Positions 7,764 to 14,430 of a stretch of DNA of 64,000 nucleotides are shown one piece after another. Under the pieces are notes generated by a model. That model was not told the origin of the DNA and did not search any database. It saw nothing but the letters and a program-made list of their open reading frames with translations. This DNA is from JACVRW01 sp035650215 (lineage in GTDB: Bacteria > Actinomycetota > Thermoleophilia > Solirubrobacterales > Thermoleophilaceae): contig DASRIC010000066.1 in NCBI GenBank assembly GCA_035650215.1, positions 1 through 64,000 on the forward strand, in the 5' to 3' direction. The first letter of the stretch is position 1; every line of letters begins with the position of its first letter. The translations under genes and the position numbers were made by a program.

Positions 7764-8294
7764 ATGGGAAAGCTGATCGCCACCACCCAGGCCACCATCG
7801 ATGGCGTGATCGACCCGGTCGGCGAGTGGGTGCAGCCGGACGGAGATCACGGCGTGTACTCATTCGAGCGTCAGGCGAGGTCGGGCGGGCTGGTGCTGGG
7901 CCGCAAGACCTACGAGGGTCTGGCGGCGTATTGGCCCACTCAGTCGGGCGAGTGGGCGGACATGGTCAACGCGCTGCCGAAGTACGTGGGATCGAGCAGC
8001 CTTTCCGGTGATCTCGAGTGGAACGCGACCCTGCTCGGGGGGAACCTCGAGGACTCGATCCCGAAGCTGAAGGACGAGGTCGATGGTGACCTGTTCATGC
8101 ACGGGAGCGGCGAGTTCGCGTACGCCCTCGCCGAGAAGGGCCTGGTCGACGAGTACGAGGTCTACCTGAACCCGCTCGTCTGGGGCCACGCCAACCTCCA
8201 CGTCCTCGGTGACAGAGGCACCGTTCGGATGGAGCTTGCCGACGTGAAGCGGTTCGACTCCGGAGTGGTCCTCATCACCTACCTGCCGGCGTGA
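7764..8294 (+). CDS. Dihydrofolate reductase family (RibD C-terminal-like) protein
   Basis: A 176-residue protein of the RibD_C/dihydrofolate-reductase-like superfamily. The N-terminus GKLIATTQATIDGVID matches the usual first strand and catalytic loop, LVLGRKTYEGL is the NADPH-phosphate binding turn, and the C-terminal part carries FMHGSGEFAYAL and LNPLVWGHA. Members are small NADPH reductases, often of unknown substrate, used in resistance or riboflavin-like chemistry. An AAGGAGAA ribosome site just before the ATG fixes the start; a frame extending back to 7674 lacks one. It stands alone, divergent from the phosphatase gene. Confidence 0.85.
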   Translation: MGKLIATTQATIDGVIDPVGEWVQPDGDHGVYSFERQARSGGLVLGRKTYEGLAAYWPTQSGEWADMVNALPKYVGSSSLSGDLEWNATLLGGNLEDSIPKLKDEVDGDLFMHGSGEFAYALAEKGLVDEYEVYLNPLVWGHANLHVLGDRGTVRMELADVKRFDSGVVLITYLPA

Positions 8295-8425
8295 TGACGT
8301 AGTGGCGCCAGGCGGCGGTGGCTGGCCACGCCCGGACTCACGAAATGCTCACGCGCGCGTGACGGACGCCTGACGGGCGCGCCGTAGGTTCGCCCGGTCC
8401 GTTCAGATCCACCCTAAGGAGCACG

Positions 8426-8665
8426 ATGAGCTACTCGAATCTCCGCCGCCACCTTTCGACCGCCGCGCTTGCCGCCGTGGCCGCCGTGTGCACGGCGGCA
8501 CCGGCTCTGGCCGACACCGACGCGACGCCGGACACCTGCGACGTGCGCCTCGATCGGCTCGAGTCCCAGTTCTACGACATGGCCGACCGGCGCGGCTACG
8601 AGGCAGCGTCGGACTGGTGGGAGGCCCGCTGGAGCGCCTATCACCGGAGCTGCGTGTTGAACTAA
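8426..8665 (+). CDS. Small secreted protein, 79 residues, unknown function
   Basis: The first 29 residues form a clear Sec signal: basic start (NLRRHLS), an Ala-rich core and an APALA-D cleavage site. The mature part is about 50 residues, acidic and aromatic, with two cysteines near its ends (CDVRLDR and SCVLN) that could form one disulfide. The middle reads ESQFYDMADRRGYEAASDWW and looks helical. A strong ribosome site TAAGGAG sits 7 bases before the ATG, and TAGGTT at 8385-8390 could be the -10 box. I do not recognise a family. It is monocistronic and converges on the hydrolase gene at 8734. Confidence 0.75.
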   Translation: MSYSNLRRHLSTAALAAVAAVCTAAPALADTDATPDTCDVRLDRLESQFYDMADRRGYEAASDWWEARWSAYHRSCVLN

Positions 8666-8733
8666 GTGCTAGCCCCGTGGCGGGAGGCGGGCGGTGCGTG
8701 AGAGGCTGTCGCCCAGCCCGACACCGTCTCCTA

Positions 8734-9459
8734 CTACGAGGTCGCCGCGCGGACCTGACGCAGGCCAGAGCGAGCGCTGAGGTGCATGGCGAGATCGCGG
8801 GGGCGCGCGAGCATCGGCAGGTGGCCGCCCGGGATCACCTCGACCGCCAGGCCGAGGCGCTCGCGCGCAAGGCGCCGCTGGAGCTCGAGGGGAAACAGCC
8901 GATCGTCGCGAGGAGCGAGTACGCGCGTAGGCACGTCGGGCCAGGCAGAGATCGGCCAGGGCTCTGAGAACATTCCCGGACCGGAATCGACAGTGAAGCG
9001 CTCGGACTCGCGCGCGATGTCGGTGGGCACGTCGTGAAGGAACACCGCGGCGAGCTGCATCGCTCCCCAGGTGTCCATGGGACCGACGCGGTCGATCAGC
9101 GGCGCGATCGCCTCCTCGTGGCCCACGGCTGACCACCACTCGCCCGCGGTCTCCCCAGGCGTGGGGATCATCGGCGCCACGAGCACGAGCTCGGCTGCCG
9201 AGACGCGGGCCGCCACGAGCGGCGCGGTGAACGCGCCGAGCGACTGCCCGACGACCACGAGCGGGCCCTCCACGTCGCCCACCGCCGCGACAACCGCGTC
9301 CGCATGGTCGCTCGGTCCGGCATCCGGATCGTCGAGTGGCAGCGGCGGCGCCACCGCCTCGTGCCCGAGCTCGCGCAGCTCGGCGATCGTCCAGCGCCAG
9401 ACGCCCGGCGCGACCCCGGCCCCCGGTATGAGGACGAACGTGCTGCGGTCCGGCGTCAC
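8734..9459 (-). CDS. Alpha/beta hydrolase
   Basis: A 241-residue serine hydrolase. LIPGAG at 10-15 is the oxyanion strand, GQSLG at 71-75 the nucleophile elbow (Ser73), APRDDRLFP supplies the acid and GGHLPMLARP the catalytic histidine. The fold resembles short esterase/MenH-like hydrolases. Start is GTG 9459, preceded by a near-perfect TAGAAT box six bases upstream, so the transcript is probably leaderless. Nothing in the neighbourhood suggests a substrate. Confidence 0.87.
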   Translation of the reverse strand: MTPDRSTFVLIPGAGVAPGVWRWTIAELRELGHEAVAPPLPLDDPDAGPSDHADAVVAAVGDVEGPLVVVGQSLGAFTAPLVAARVSAAELVLVAPMIPTPGETAGEWWSAVGHEEAIAPLIDRVGPMDTWGAMQLAAVFLHDVPTDIARESERFTVDSGPGMFSEPWPISAWPDVPTRVLAPRDDRLFPLELQRRLARERLGLAVEVIPGGHLPMLARPRDLAMHLSARSGLRQVRAATS

Positions 9460-9465
9460 GGGCGG

Positions 9466-9471
9466 ATTCTA
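9466..9471 (-). promoter_or_regulatory. Candidate -10 box of a leaderless promoter (hydrolase)
   Basis: Minus-strand TAGAAT, then CCGCCC, then GTG at 9459. It is the box closest to the TATAAT consensus in the window, with the exact six-base leaderless spacing. Confidence 0.55.
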
Positions 9472-9575
9472 TGAGAGCCCAGTTGAGCTGGATCTCAGCC
9501 GCGGCTTCCGGGTCAAGAGCCGAAGGTGGAGATCGTGTTACCCACGCAGAGCCCGTCAGTCCACGAGTACGCGTA

Positions 9576-10064
9576 CTAGCCATTCGTCACCCACGCATCG
9601 ATGTCGCGCTGGCCGGTTGCCCGGGCGACGGACACGCGATGGCGACCGTCGAGCACGTAGTAGCCGTCGGGTCGCTCCCTGACCGTGATGGGCGGCAGCG
9701 CGACGCCCCGGCGCGCGGCGAGCGCGACGCGCTCCCAGCGCGTTCGCAACCGCCCGGAGGCGGGACGGAGGCGCTCGTCGAAGTGCGGGCTCGGCTCGAC
9801 TGTGCCCACGATCCTCGACAGGGGAAGGACGGCCAGGCGCGGCACCCCCGCCGGCTGCCGGACCTCGTCGGGCGGCGTAGCGGGCACGCCCGGGCCGCGG
9901 CTTCCGGCGAGCCGCCGCAGAGTGCCGGCGACGAACTGGGCGCGCCGTGCCCGGTCGAAGTCGTCCCGCGCGTCCAGGAAAGGCAACCCGGTCGAATGAC
10001 TCAGCCAGGAGAGCATGCGCCGAACAGTGCTCTCCACCGCCAGTAGCCGCAAGCAAGGATTCAC
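9576..10064 (-). CDS. ParB/Srx-like domain protein
   Basis: The protein (162 residues if it starts at GTG 10064) ends with a compact ParB/sulfiredoxin-like motif: PPITVRERPDGYYVLDGRHR followed by VSVARATGQRDIDAWVT. The N-terminal half is basic and Arg-rich (DARDDFDRARRAQFVAGTLRRL) without a recognised domain. No helix-turn-helix or CTPase motif of a true chromosome-partition ParB is visible, so a partition role is unlikely. ATG 10016 is an alternative start. The 116 bases between this gene and the hydrolase start at 9459 hold only the hydrolase promoter. It lies head to head with the LysR gene, 20 bases apart, which makes it a candidate target. Confidence 0.7.
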   Translation of the reverse strand: MNPCLRLLAVESTVRRMLSWLSHSTGLPFLDARDDFDRARRAQFVAGTLRRLAGSRGPGVPATPPDEVRQPAGVPRLAVLPLSRIVGTVEPSPHFDERLRPASGRLRTRWERVALAARRGVALPPITVRERPDGYYVLDGRHRVSVARATGQRDIDAWVTNG

Positions 10065-10072
10065 CTATCTCA

Positions 10073-10078
10073 TAAGCT
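10073..10078 (+). promoter_or_regulatory. Candidate -10 box of a leaderless promoter (LysR)
   Basis: TAAGCT followed by TTACTA and the ATG at 10085, in a locally AT-rich patch between two divergent genes. There is no ribosome site. Confidence 0.5.
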
Positions 10079-10084
10079 TTACTA

Positions 10085-10963
10085 ATGGTCATCGACCCTC
10101 GCCGCCTGCTGACGCTGCACGCGGTGGCGCGGAACGGCTCCTTCTCCCGGGCGGCGGAGGAGCTCGCGCTCACGCAGTCGGCGGTCTCGCAGCAGTTGGC
10201 GGCTCTGGAGCGCCAGCTCGGGGTCCAATTGCTCCACAGAGGCCGCGGAGGCGTGCGGCCGACTGCGGCCGGCGACGCGCTCCTCGCGCATGCCTCGGCC
10301 CTGGGCGAGCGCCTGCAGCTGGCCGAGACGCAGCTCGCCGAGCTGGCTGCGGGGGAGGGCCGAACGCTGCGCGTGGGCGCCTTCTCAAGCGCGCTCGCCA
10401 CGATCGTGCCAGACGCGGCGGCAGCCCTCGTGGCGCGCAAACCCGGTCTCGAGATTCAGCTCACCGAGGGCCCGCAGGAGCGCTTGGTCGAAGGCGTCCG
10501 CCGAGGCGAGCTGCACGTGGCCGTGTGCTTCCAGGACGCGGGCGTAGCGCGCCGCGAGCACCCAGGCACGCGCCGCCACGACCTCGGCGGCGAACCGATG
10601 GTGGTCGCCCTGCCGCCCGGGCACCGACTCGCCCGGCGCCGGCGAATCCGGCTCGCCGGCCTGGCCCGCGACTCGTGGACCGCGCCGTCACGCGACGGTC
10701 TGATCGTCCGCGCGTGCCGCGCCGCCGGCTTCGAGCCCTCGGTGACCGTCGTCACCGGCGACCCACTCGCGATCCGCTCCGTCGTGGCCGCCGGGCTCGC
10801 TGTGACCATGACCCCGCGCCTGCTCGCCGCCCAGCTCCACGGCGTGCAGATCCTTCCCTTCGACGGCGCTGCGCCGCGGCGTGACCTCTACGCGTTGCTT
10901 CCCGACGCGGGGGCCCGGGCAACCGAGCAGGCGTTCCTGGAGGAGCTGAGACGAATCACCTGA
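10085..10963 (+). CDS. LysR-family transcriptional regulator
   Basis: A 292-residue LTTR. The N-terminal winged helix (residues 1-60) reads RRLLTLHAVARNGSFSRAA, with recognition helix LTQSAVSQQLAALERQLG, and is followed by a linker helix. The effector domain (about 90-290) has the periplasmic-binding fold, starting TLRVGAFSSALATIVPDA. It is divergent from the ParB-like gene and followed by a secreted serine hydrolase 91 bases downstream. The inducer is unknown. Confidence 0.9.
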   Translation: MVIDPRRLLTLHAVARNGSFSRAAEELALTQSAVSQQLAALERQLGVQLLHRGRGGVRPTAAGDALLAHASALGERLQLAETQLAELAAGEGRTLRVGAFSSALATIVPDAAAALVARKPGLEIQLTEGPQERLVEGVRRGELHVAVCFQDAGVARREHPGTRRHDLGGEPMVVALPPGHRLARRRRIRLAGLARDSWTAPSRDGLIVRACRAAGFEPSVTVVTGDPLAIRSVVAAGLAVTMTPRLLAAQLHGVQILPFDGAAPRRDLYALLPDAGARATEQAFLEELRRIT

Positions 10964-11054
10964 TCCGCGACTACGCAGCTACCAGATCCCCCGGGTGTTG
11001 TATATCTCCGAGTTTGGAGTAGGCCCGCCACCGCCGTCCAAGGGAGCGCCACGA

Positions 11055-12197
11055 ATGCTGAGTGTCCGGATCCGTCTTCTCACGACCACGGCGATCGCCG
11101 CGCTGCTGGTCGTTCCGGGGGTCGCTCAGGCGGCCCAGCCGGCAGGCGCCAACGCCGTGCAGCGCGGGCTCGAGCGCCTGGTGGCCGCTCCGGGCGGCCC
11201 TCCCGGCGCGATCGCCACGATCCATCGCGGCGGGCGTACGACGGTGCTGAGCGCAGGGCGTTCGGACGTGCGGCGGCCCGGAGCCCCGCGCGCAAGCGAC
11301 CACATGCGCATCGCCAGCGTGGCGAAGGCGTTCAGCGGCGCGGTTGCCCTCAACCTCGTGCGCAAGGGCAAGCTCCGCCTCGGCGACACGATCGGTCAGC
11401 GCCTCCCGAACCTCCCGACAGCCTGGCACTCGGTCACGCTCCGCCAGATGCTGAACCACACGAGCGGCCTGCCCGACTACTCGGGGTCGCAAGGGTTCAA
11501 GGACCAGCTGACCTCAGATCCGGGTGCCTACGTCTCCCCGAGCACGATCGTCGAGTGGATCGCCGACCAGGGCCTGGTGTTCCCGCCGGGCTCGAGCTAT
11601 GCCTACTCGAACACGGATAACATCTTCGTCGCGCTCATGGCCGAGGCGGCAACGGGCAAGAGCTACGGCGGCCTCCTGAAGTCGATCGTCTTCCGGCCCG
11701 CGGGCCTGAGCGAGACCTCGCTGCCCATACGGAGCACGGCGCTGCCGCGGCCCTTCATCCACGGCTACCTCACCGAGCCGAACGAGCCCCCGGAGGACGT
11801 GACGACGCTCATCAGCCCCAGCGGCGCCTGGGCGTCCGGCGGGCTGGTGTCGACGCCGCGCGACCTCGGGGCGTTCTTCCGGGCCTACCTGCGGGGCAAG
11901 TTCTTCGGGACTGCGCAGAAGCGGGCCCAGCGGCGCTTCGTGCCCGGCGGCGCCTCGGTGCCACCGGGACCCGGCGCGAACTCCGCGGGCCTCGCGCTGT
12001 TCCGCTACCACACCCGCTGCGGCACAGTCTACGGCCACACCGGCAGCTTCCCCGGCTACGCGCAGTGGGTCGCGGCCACCGCCGACGGGCGGCGTTCCGC
12101 CACCACCACCCTCAACATCCCGCCGCCCGAGGGCGCGGCGCTCGAATCCCTCCGCAGGATGCAGACCGCCGCGGTCTGCGCGCTGCTCTCGAAATAG
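11055..12197 (+). CDS. Secreted class C beta-lactamase-family serine hydrolase
   Basis: A 380-residue exported penicillin-binding/serine-hydrolase protein. Signal peptide is residues 1-26 (GVAQA-AQP). The catalytic set is complete: SVAK at 88-91, YSN at 184-186 and HTG at 328-330. The family contains D-aminopeptidases, esterases and true class C enzymes; sequence alone does not separate them, and an antibiotic-resistance role is not implied. I start at ATG 11055, where GGGAG stands upstream and the signal peptide begins, instead of an in-frame ATG at 10995. It ends only six bases before the opposing Ig-domain gene. Confidence 0.88.
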   Translation: MLSVRIRLLTTTAIAALLVVPGVAQAAQPAGANAVQRGLERLVAAPGGPPGAIATIHRGGRTTVLSAGRSDVRRPGAPRASDHMRIASVAKAFSGAVALNLVRKGKLRLGDTIGQRLPNLPTAWHSVTLRQMLNHTSGLPDYSGSQGFKDQLTSDPGAYVSPSTIVEWIADQGLVFPPGSSYAYSNTDNIFVALMAEAATGKSYGGLLKSIVFRPAGLSETSLPIRSTALPRPFIHGYLTEPNEPPEDVTTLISPSGAWASGGLVSTPRDLGAFFRAYLRGKFFGTAQKRAQRRFVPGGASVPPGPGANSAGLALFRYHTRCGTVYGHTGSFPGYAQWVAATADGRRSATTTLNIPPPEGAALESLRRMQTAAVCALLSK

Positions 12198-12203
12198 CCG
12201 GCC

Positions 12204-12854
12204 TCAGCTGATCGTGATCGAGAACGTGCGCTCGGCGAACGCGCCGCGCGAGTCCGTGACGCGCACGGTGAACGTGAACGTTCCGGCGGTGGTCGGCGTG
12301 CCGGTGATCCGCCCCGGGCTCTCCGTGAGCTCCAGCCCGGGCGGCAGCTCACCGGAGACGAGCGACCAGGTGTAGTCCGGCACCCCGCCGTCGGGGAACA
12401 GGTTCCCGCAACAGTAGAACTCCCCCACCGTCCCGGGCGACAGGGTGTCGGTCGGGTTCGTGATCACGAGCGGCCGCGGCGGGTTGATCGTGATCGAGAA
12501 GGACTCGGTGTCCTTCGTCCCTGTCGCGTCCCGGACCTGGAGCGTGAACGCGAACACGCCCTCGGTGGTCGGCGTGCCGGTGATGCCGCCCGAGCTCACG
12601 CCCTGGGTGAACAGCTGCGTGCCCGGCGGGATCTGCCCGTCCACGACCTTGAACTGGACGGGCTTCTTCGACGTGCTGCAGCCCTGGGTCGTGACGAACC
12701 ACGTGTTGAGCGTCCCGACGTTCCCGTCGGCAAGCGCTTCAGGGACGATCGCGCAGTTCGAAGGCACCGGCGGAGCCGCCCCTGCCGTGGGCGCAAGCGC
12801 GCCGGTGGCGAGCACCAGACCGGTTACGAGCAAGAGCGACAGCCGACGACACAT
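12204..12854 (-). CDS. Secreted protein with two putative Ig (He_PIG) domains
   Basis: A 216-residue exported protein. ATG 12854 is preceded by GGGAGGAAAC and starts a signal peptide (CRRLSLLLVTGLVLATGALAP, cleavage near AGAAP). The mature chain contains two repeats of the putative-Ig signature: IPPGTQLF...GGITGTPTTEGVFAFTLQVRDATG and LPPGLELT...GRITGTPTTAGTFTFTVRVTDSRG, each ending in SITI. Such domains act as extracellular adhesion or spacer modules. Several cysteines (including a CC pair) may form disulfides. There is no enzymatic domain and no sorting or membrane anchor at the C-terminus, which ends directly after the second repeat. Confidence 0.83.
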   Translation of the reverse strand: MCRRLSLLLVTGLVLATGALAPTAGAAPPVPSNCAIVPEALADGNVGTLNTWFVTTQGCSTSKKPVQFKVVDGQIPPGTQLFTQGVSSGGITGTPTTEGVFAFTLQVRDATGTKDTESFSITINPPRPLVITNPTDTLSPGTVGEFYCCGNLFPDGGVPDYTWSLVSGELPPGLELTESPGRITGTPTTAGTFTFTVRVTDSRGAFAERTFSITIS

Positions 12855-12936
12855 GTTTCCTCCCATTGATGGCGGGGCGAGCCGGGCTATACGCGCGCCC
12901 GCCACCTTTGGTTCGGCGCACTGTAAGACTGCTGGC

Positions 12937-14001
12937 ATGGCCGGCTCCACAGCCACGATGGTCGACGCCGGGGGGCGCGACCTGCGCGTGTCGAGCGCCG
13001 ACCGCGTGATCTTCCCCGAGACGGAGCGCACGCCCGCGCTCACGAAGCTCGATGTCGTGAACTACTACCTGGCGGTCGGGGACGGGATCATGCGCGCGCT
13101 CGCGCGGCGGCCGACCACCCTCGAGCGCTGGCCCAAGGGCGTACACCCGGGCATCGTGCTCTCCACGCGCGAGAAGGGCGGCGGCGACGCGTTCTTCCAG
13201 AAGCGCGTGCCCAAGGGCGCGCCGGACTACCTGGAGACCGCGCGGATCGAGTTCCCGTCCGGCCGGCACGCGGACGAGATCTGCCCGACCGAGATCGCCG
13301 TCGTGGGGTGGGCCGCCCAGATGGGCACGATCACCTTCCATCCATGGCCCGTGCGGGCCGACGACGTGGACCACCCGGACGAGCTGCGCCTCGACCTCGA
13401 CCCGCAGCCGGGCACGGACTTCGCCGACGCCGTGCGCGTGGCGGCCGAGGCGCGCACCCTCCTCGGCGACCTCGGCTACGCCGGCTTCCCCAAGACCTCC
13501 GGCGGCCGGGGCGTGCACATCTACGTCCGGATCGAGCCGCGCTGGACGTTCACCGACGTTCGCCACGCCGCGATCGCCTTCGGGCGCGAGCTCGAGCGGC
13601 GCCTGCCCGGCCAGGTCACGACCAAGTGGTGGAAGGAGGAGCGCGGCGAGCGCATCTTCGTCGACTACAACCAGAACGCGCGCGACCGCACGATCGCCTC
13701 GGCTTACAGCGTGCGCCCGAAGGCGGGTGCCCCGGTGTCGGCGCCCGTGACCTGGGACGAGCTCGCCGAGGTGGCACCCGAGGACTTCAACGTCGCGACG
13801 ATGCCCGCGCGGTTCGCGGAAGTAGGAGACCGCCACGCCGAGATCGACGACGCGGCGCACTCGCTTCAGCCGCTGCTCGACATGTACGAGCGCGACGAGT
13901 CCGAGGGTGAGGGCGACATGCCCTACCCGCCCGACTACCCGAAGATGCCGGGCGAGCCGAAGAGGGTGCAGCCCTCGCGCGACCGCGACCGCAAGCGGTA
14001 G
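12937..14001 (+). CDS. Stand-alone LigD-type polymerase (primase) domain
   Basis: A 354-residue protein of the bacterial NHEJ polymerase family, an archaeo-eukaryotic primase-fold enzyme that fills or extends broken DNA ends with (ribo)nucleotides. The DxD metal motif is in RLDLDPQPG near residues 153-155, the catalytic strand TSGGRGVHIYV follows, and the third metal residue lies in RIFVDYNQNARDRT. The acidic/proline-rich tail (about 320-354) is probably disordered. Neither ligase nor 3'-phosphoesterase domain is attached and no ku gene is in the window, so partners must lie elsewhere. Start ATG 12937 follows TAAGAC at leaderless distance; ATG 12958 is an alternative. Confidence 0.9.
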   Translation: MAGSTATMVDAGGRDLRVSSADRVIFPETERTPALTKLDVVNYYLAVGDGIMRALARRPTTLERWPKGVHPGIVLSTREKGGGDAFFQKRVPKGAPDYLETARIEFPSGRHADEICPTEIAVVGWAAQMGTITFHPWPVRADDVDHPDELRLDLDPQPGTDFADAVRVAAEARTLLGDLGYAGFPKTSGGRGVHIYVRIEPRWTFTDVRHAAIAFGRELERRLPGQVTTKWWKEERGERIFVDYNQNARDRTIASAYSVRPKAGAPVSAPVTWDELAEVAPEDFNVATMPARFAEVGDRHAEIDDAAHSLQPLLDMYERDESEGEGDMPYPPDYPKMPGEPKRVQPSRDRDRKR

Positions 14002-14119
14002 CGCCGCCCCGCGATTACGGCAACGCGCCCGACGAAGTACGGCATTCCTGCGGATGCCGGGCGCGCGACCGCGCCGTAGCGTGGCCTTCATCGTCCAACC
14101 CTCGAGCAAGGAGGAAGAC

Positions 14120-14407
14120 ATGAAGACGTTTCTGATCGAGCGTGAGGTGCCCGGCGCAAGTGAGCTCAGCTACGACGAGCTCCTCGGGATCACGCGGAAG
14201 TCGAACGACACGGTGGCCGCGCTGGACCGGCCCTACGAGTGGCGGCACAGCTACGTGGCCGGCGACAAGATCTACTGCGTGCACGACGCGGAGGACGAGG
14301 AGGTCGTGCGCGAGCACGCGCGCAAGGGCGGCTTTCCCGCGAACTCCGTGAACGAGATCACGGCGGTGTTCGACCGCAACGGCCCGCGTGAGGCGCTGCC
14401 CGTCTGA
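14120..14407 (+). CDS. DUF4242 small protein (nickel-binding-like)
   Basis: A 95-residue ferredoxin-fold protein of the DUF4242/SCO4226 type. The N-terminus MKTFLIEREVPGASELSYDE and the later KIYCVHDAEDEEVVREHARKGGFP are the characteristic blocks; the His/Cys/Glu residues there are candidate metal ligands. A strong AAGGAGGAAG ribosome site sits directly before the ATG, and TAGCGT at 14077-14082 is a possible -10 box. It is a single gene in front of the LuxR regulator. Confidence 0.85.
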   Translation: MKTFLIEREVPGASELSYDELLGITRKSNDTVAALDRPYEWRHSYVAGDKIYCVHDAEDEEVVREHARKGGFPANSVNEITAVFDRNGPREALPV

Positions 14408-14418
14408 CCACCCGGCCG

Positions 14419-14424
14419 TAGACT
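14419..14424 (+). promoter_or_regulatory. Candidate -10 box of a leaderless promoter (LuxR ATPase)
   Basis: TAGACT, then CGCGTC, then GTG at 14431. Only 23 bases separate this gene from the one before it, and no ribosome site is present. Confidence 0.5.
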
Positions 14425-14430
14425 CGCGTC

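Noticed and set aside
8669..9583. A 304-codon minus-strand open frame overlapping the hydrolase
   Set aside because: Arg/Gly-rich shadow in another frame of a clear alpha/beta hydrolase; no motif.
11055..12197. Possible antibiotic-resistance beta-lactamase
   Set aside because: The SxxK/YxN/HTG set is shared by many esterases and peptidases; nothing in sequence or context singles out lactam hydrolysis.
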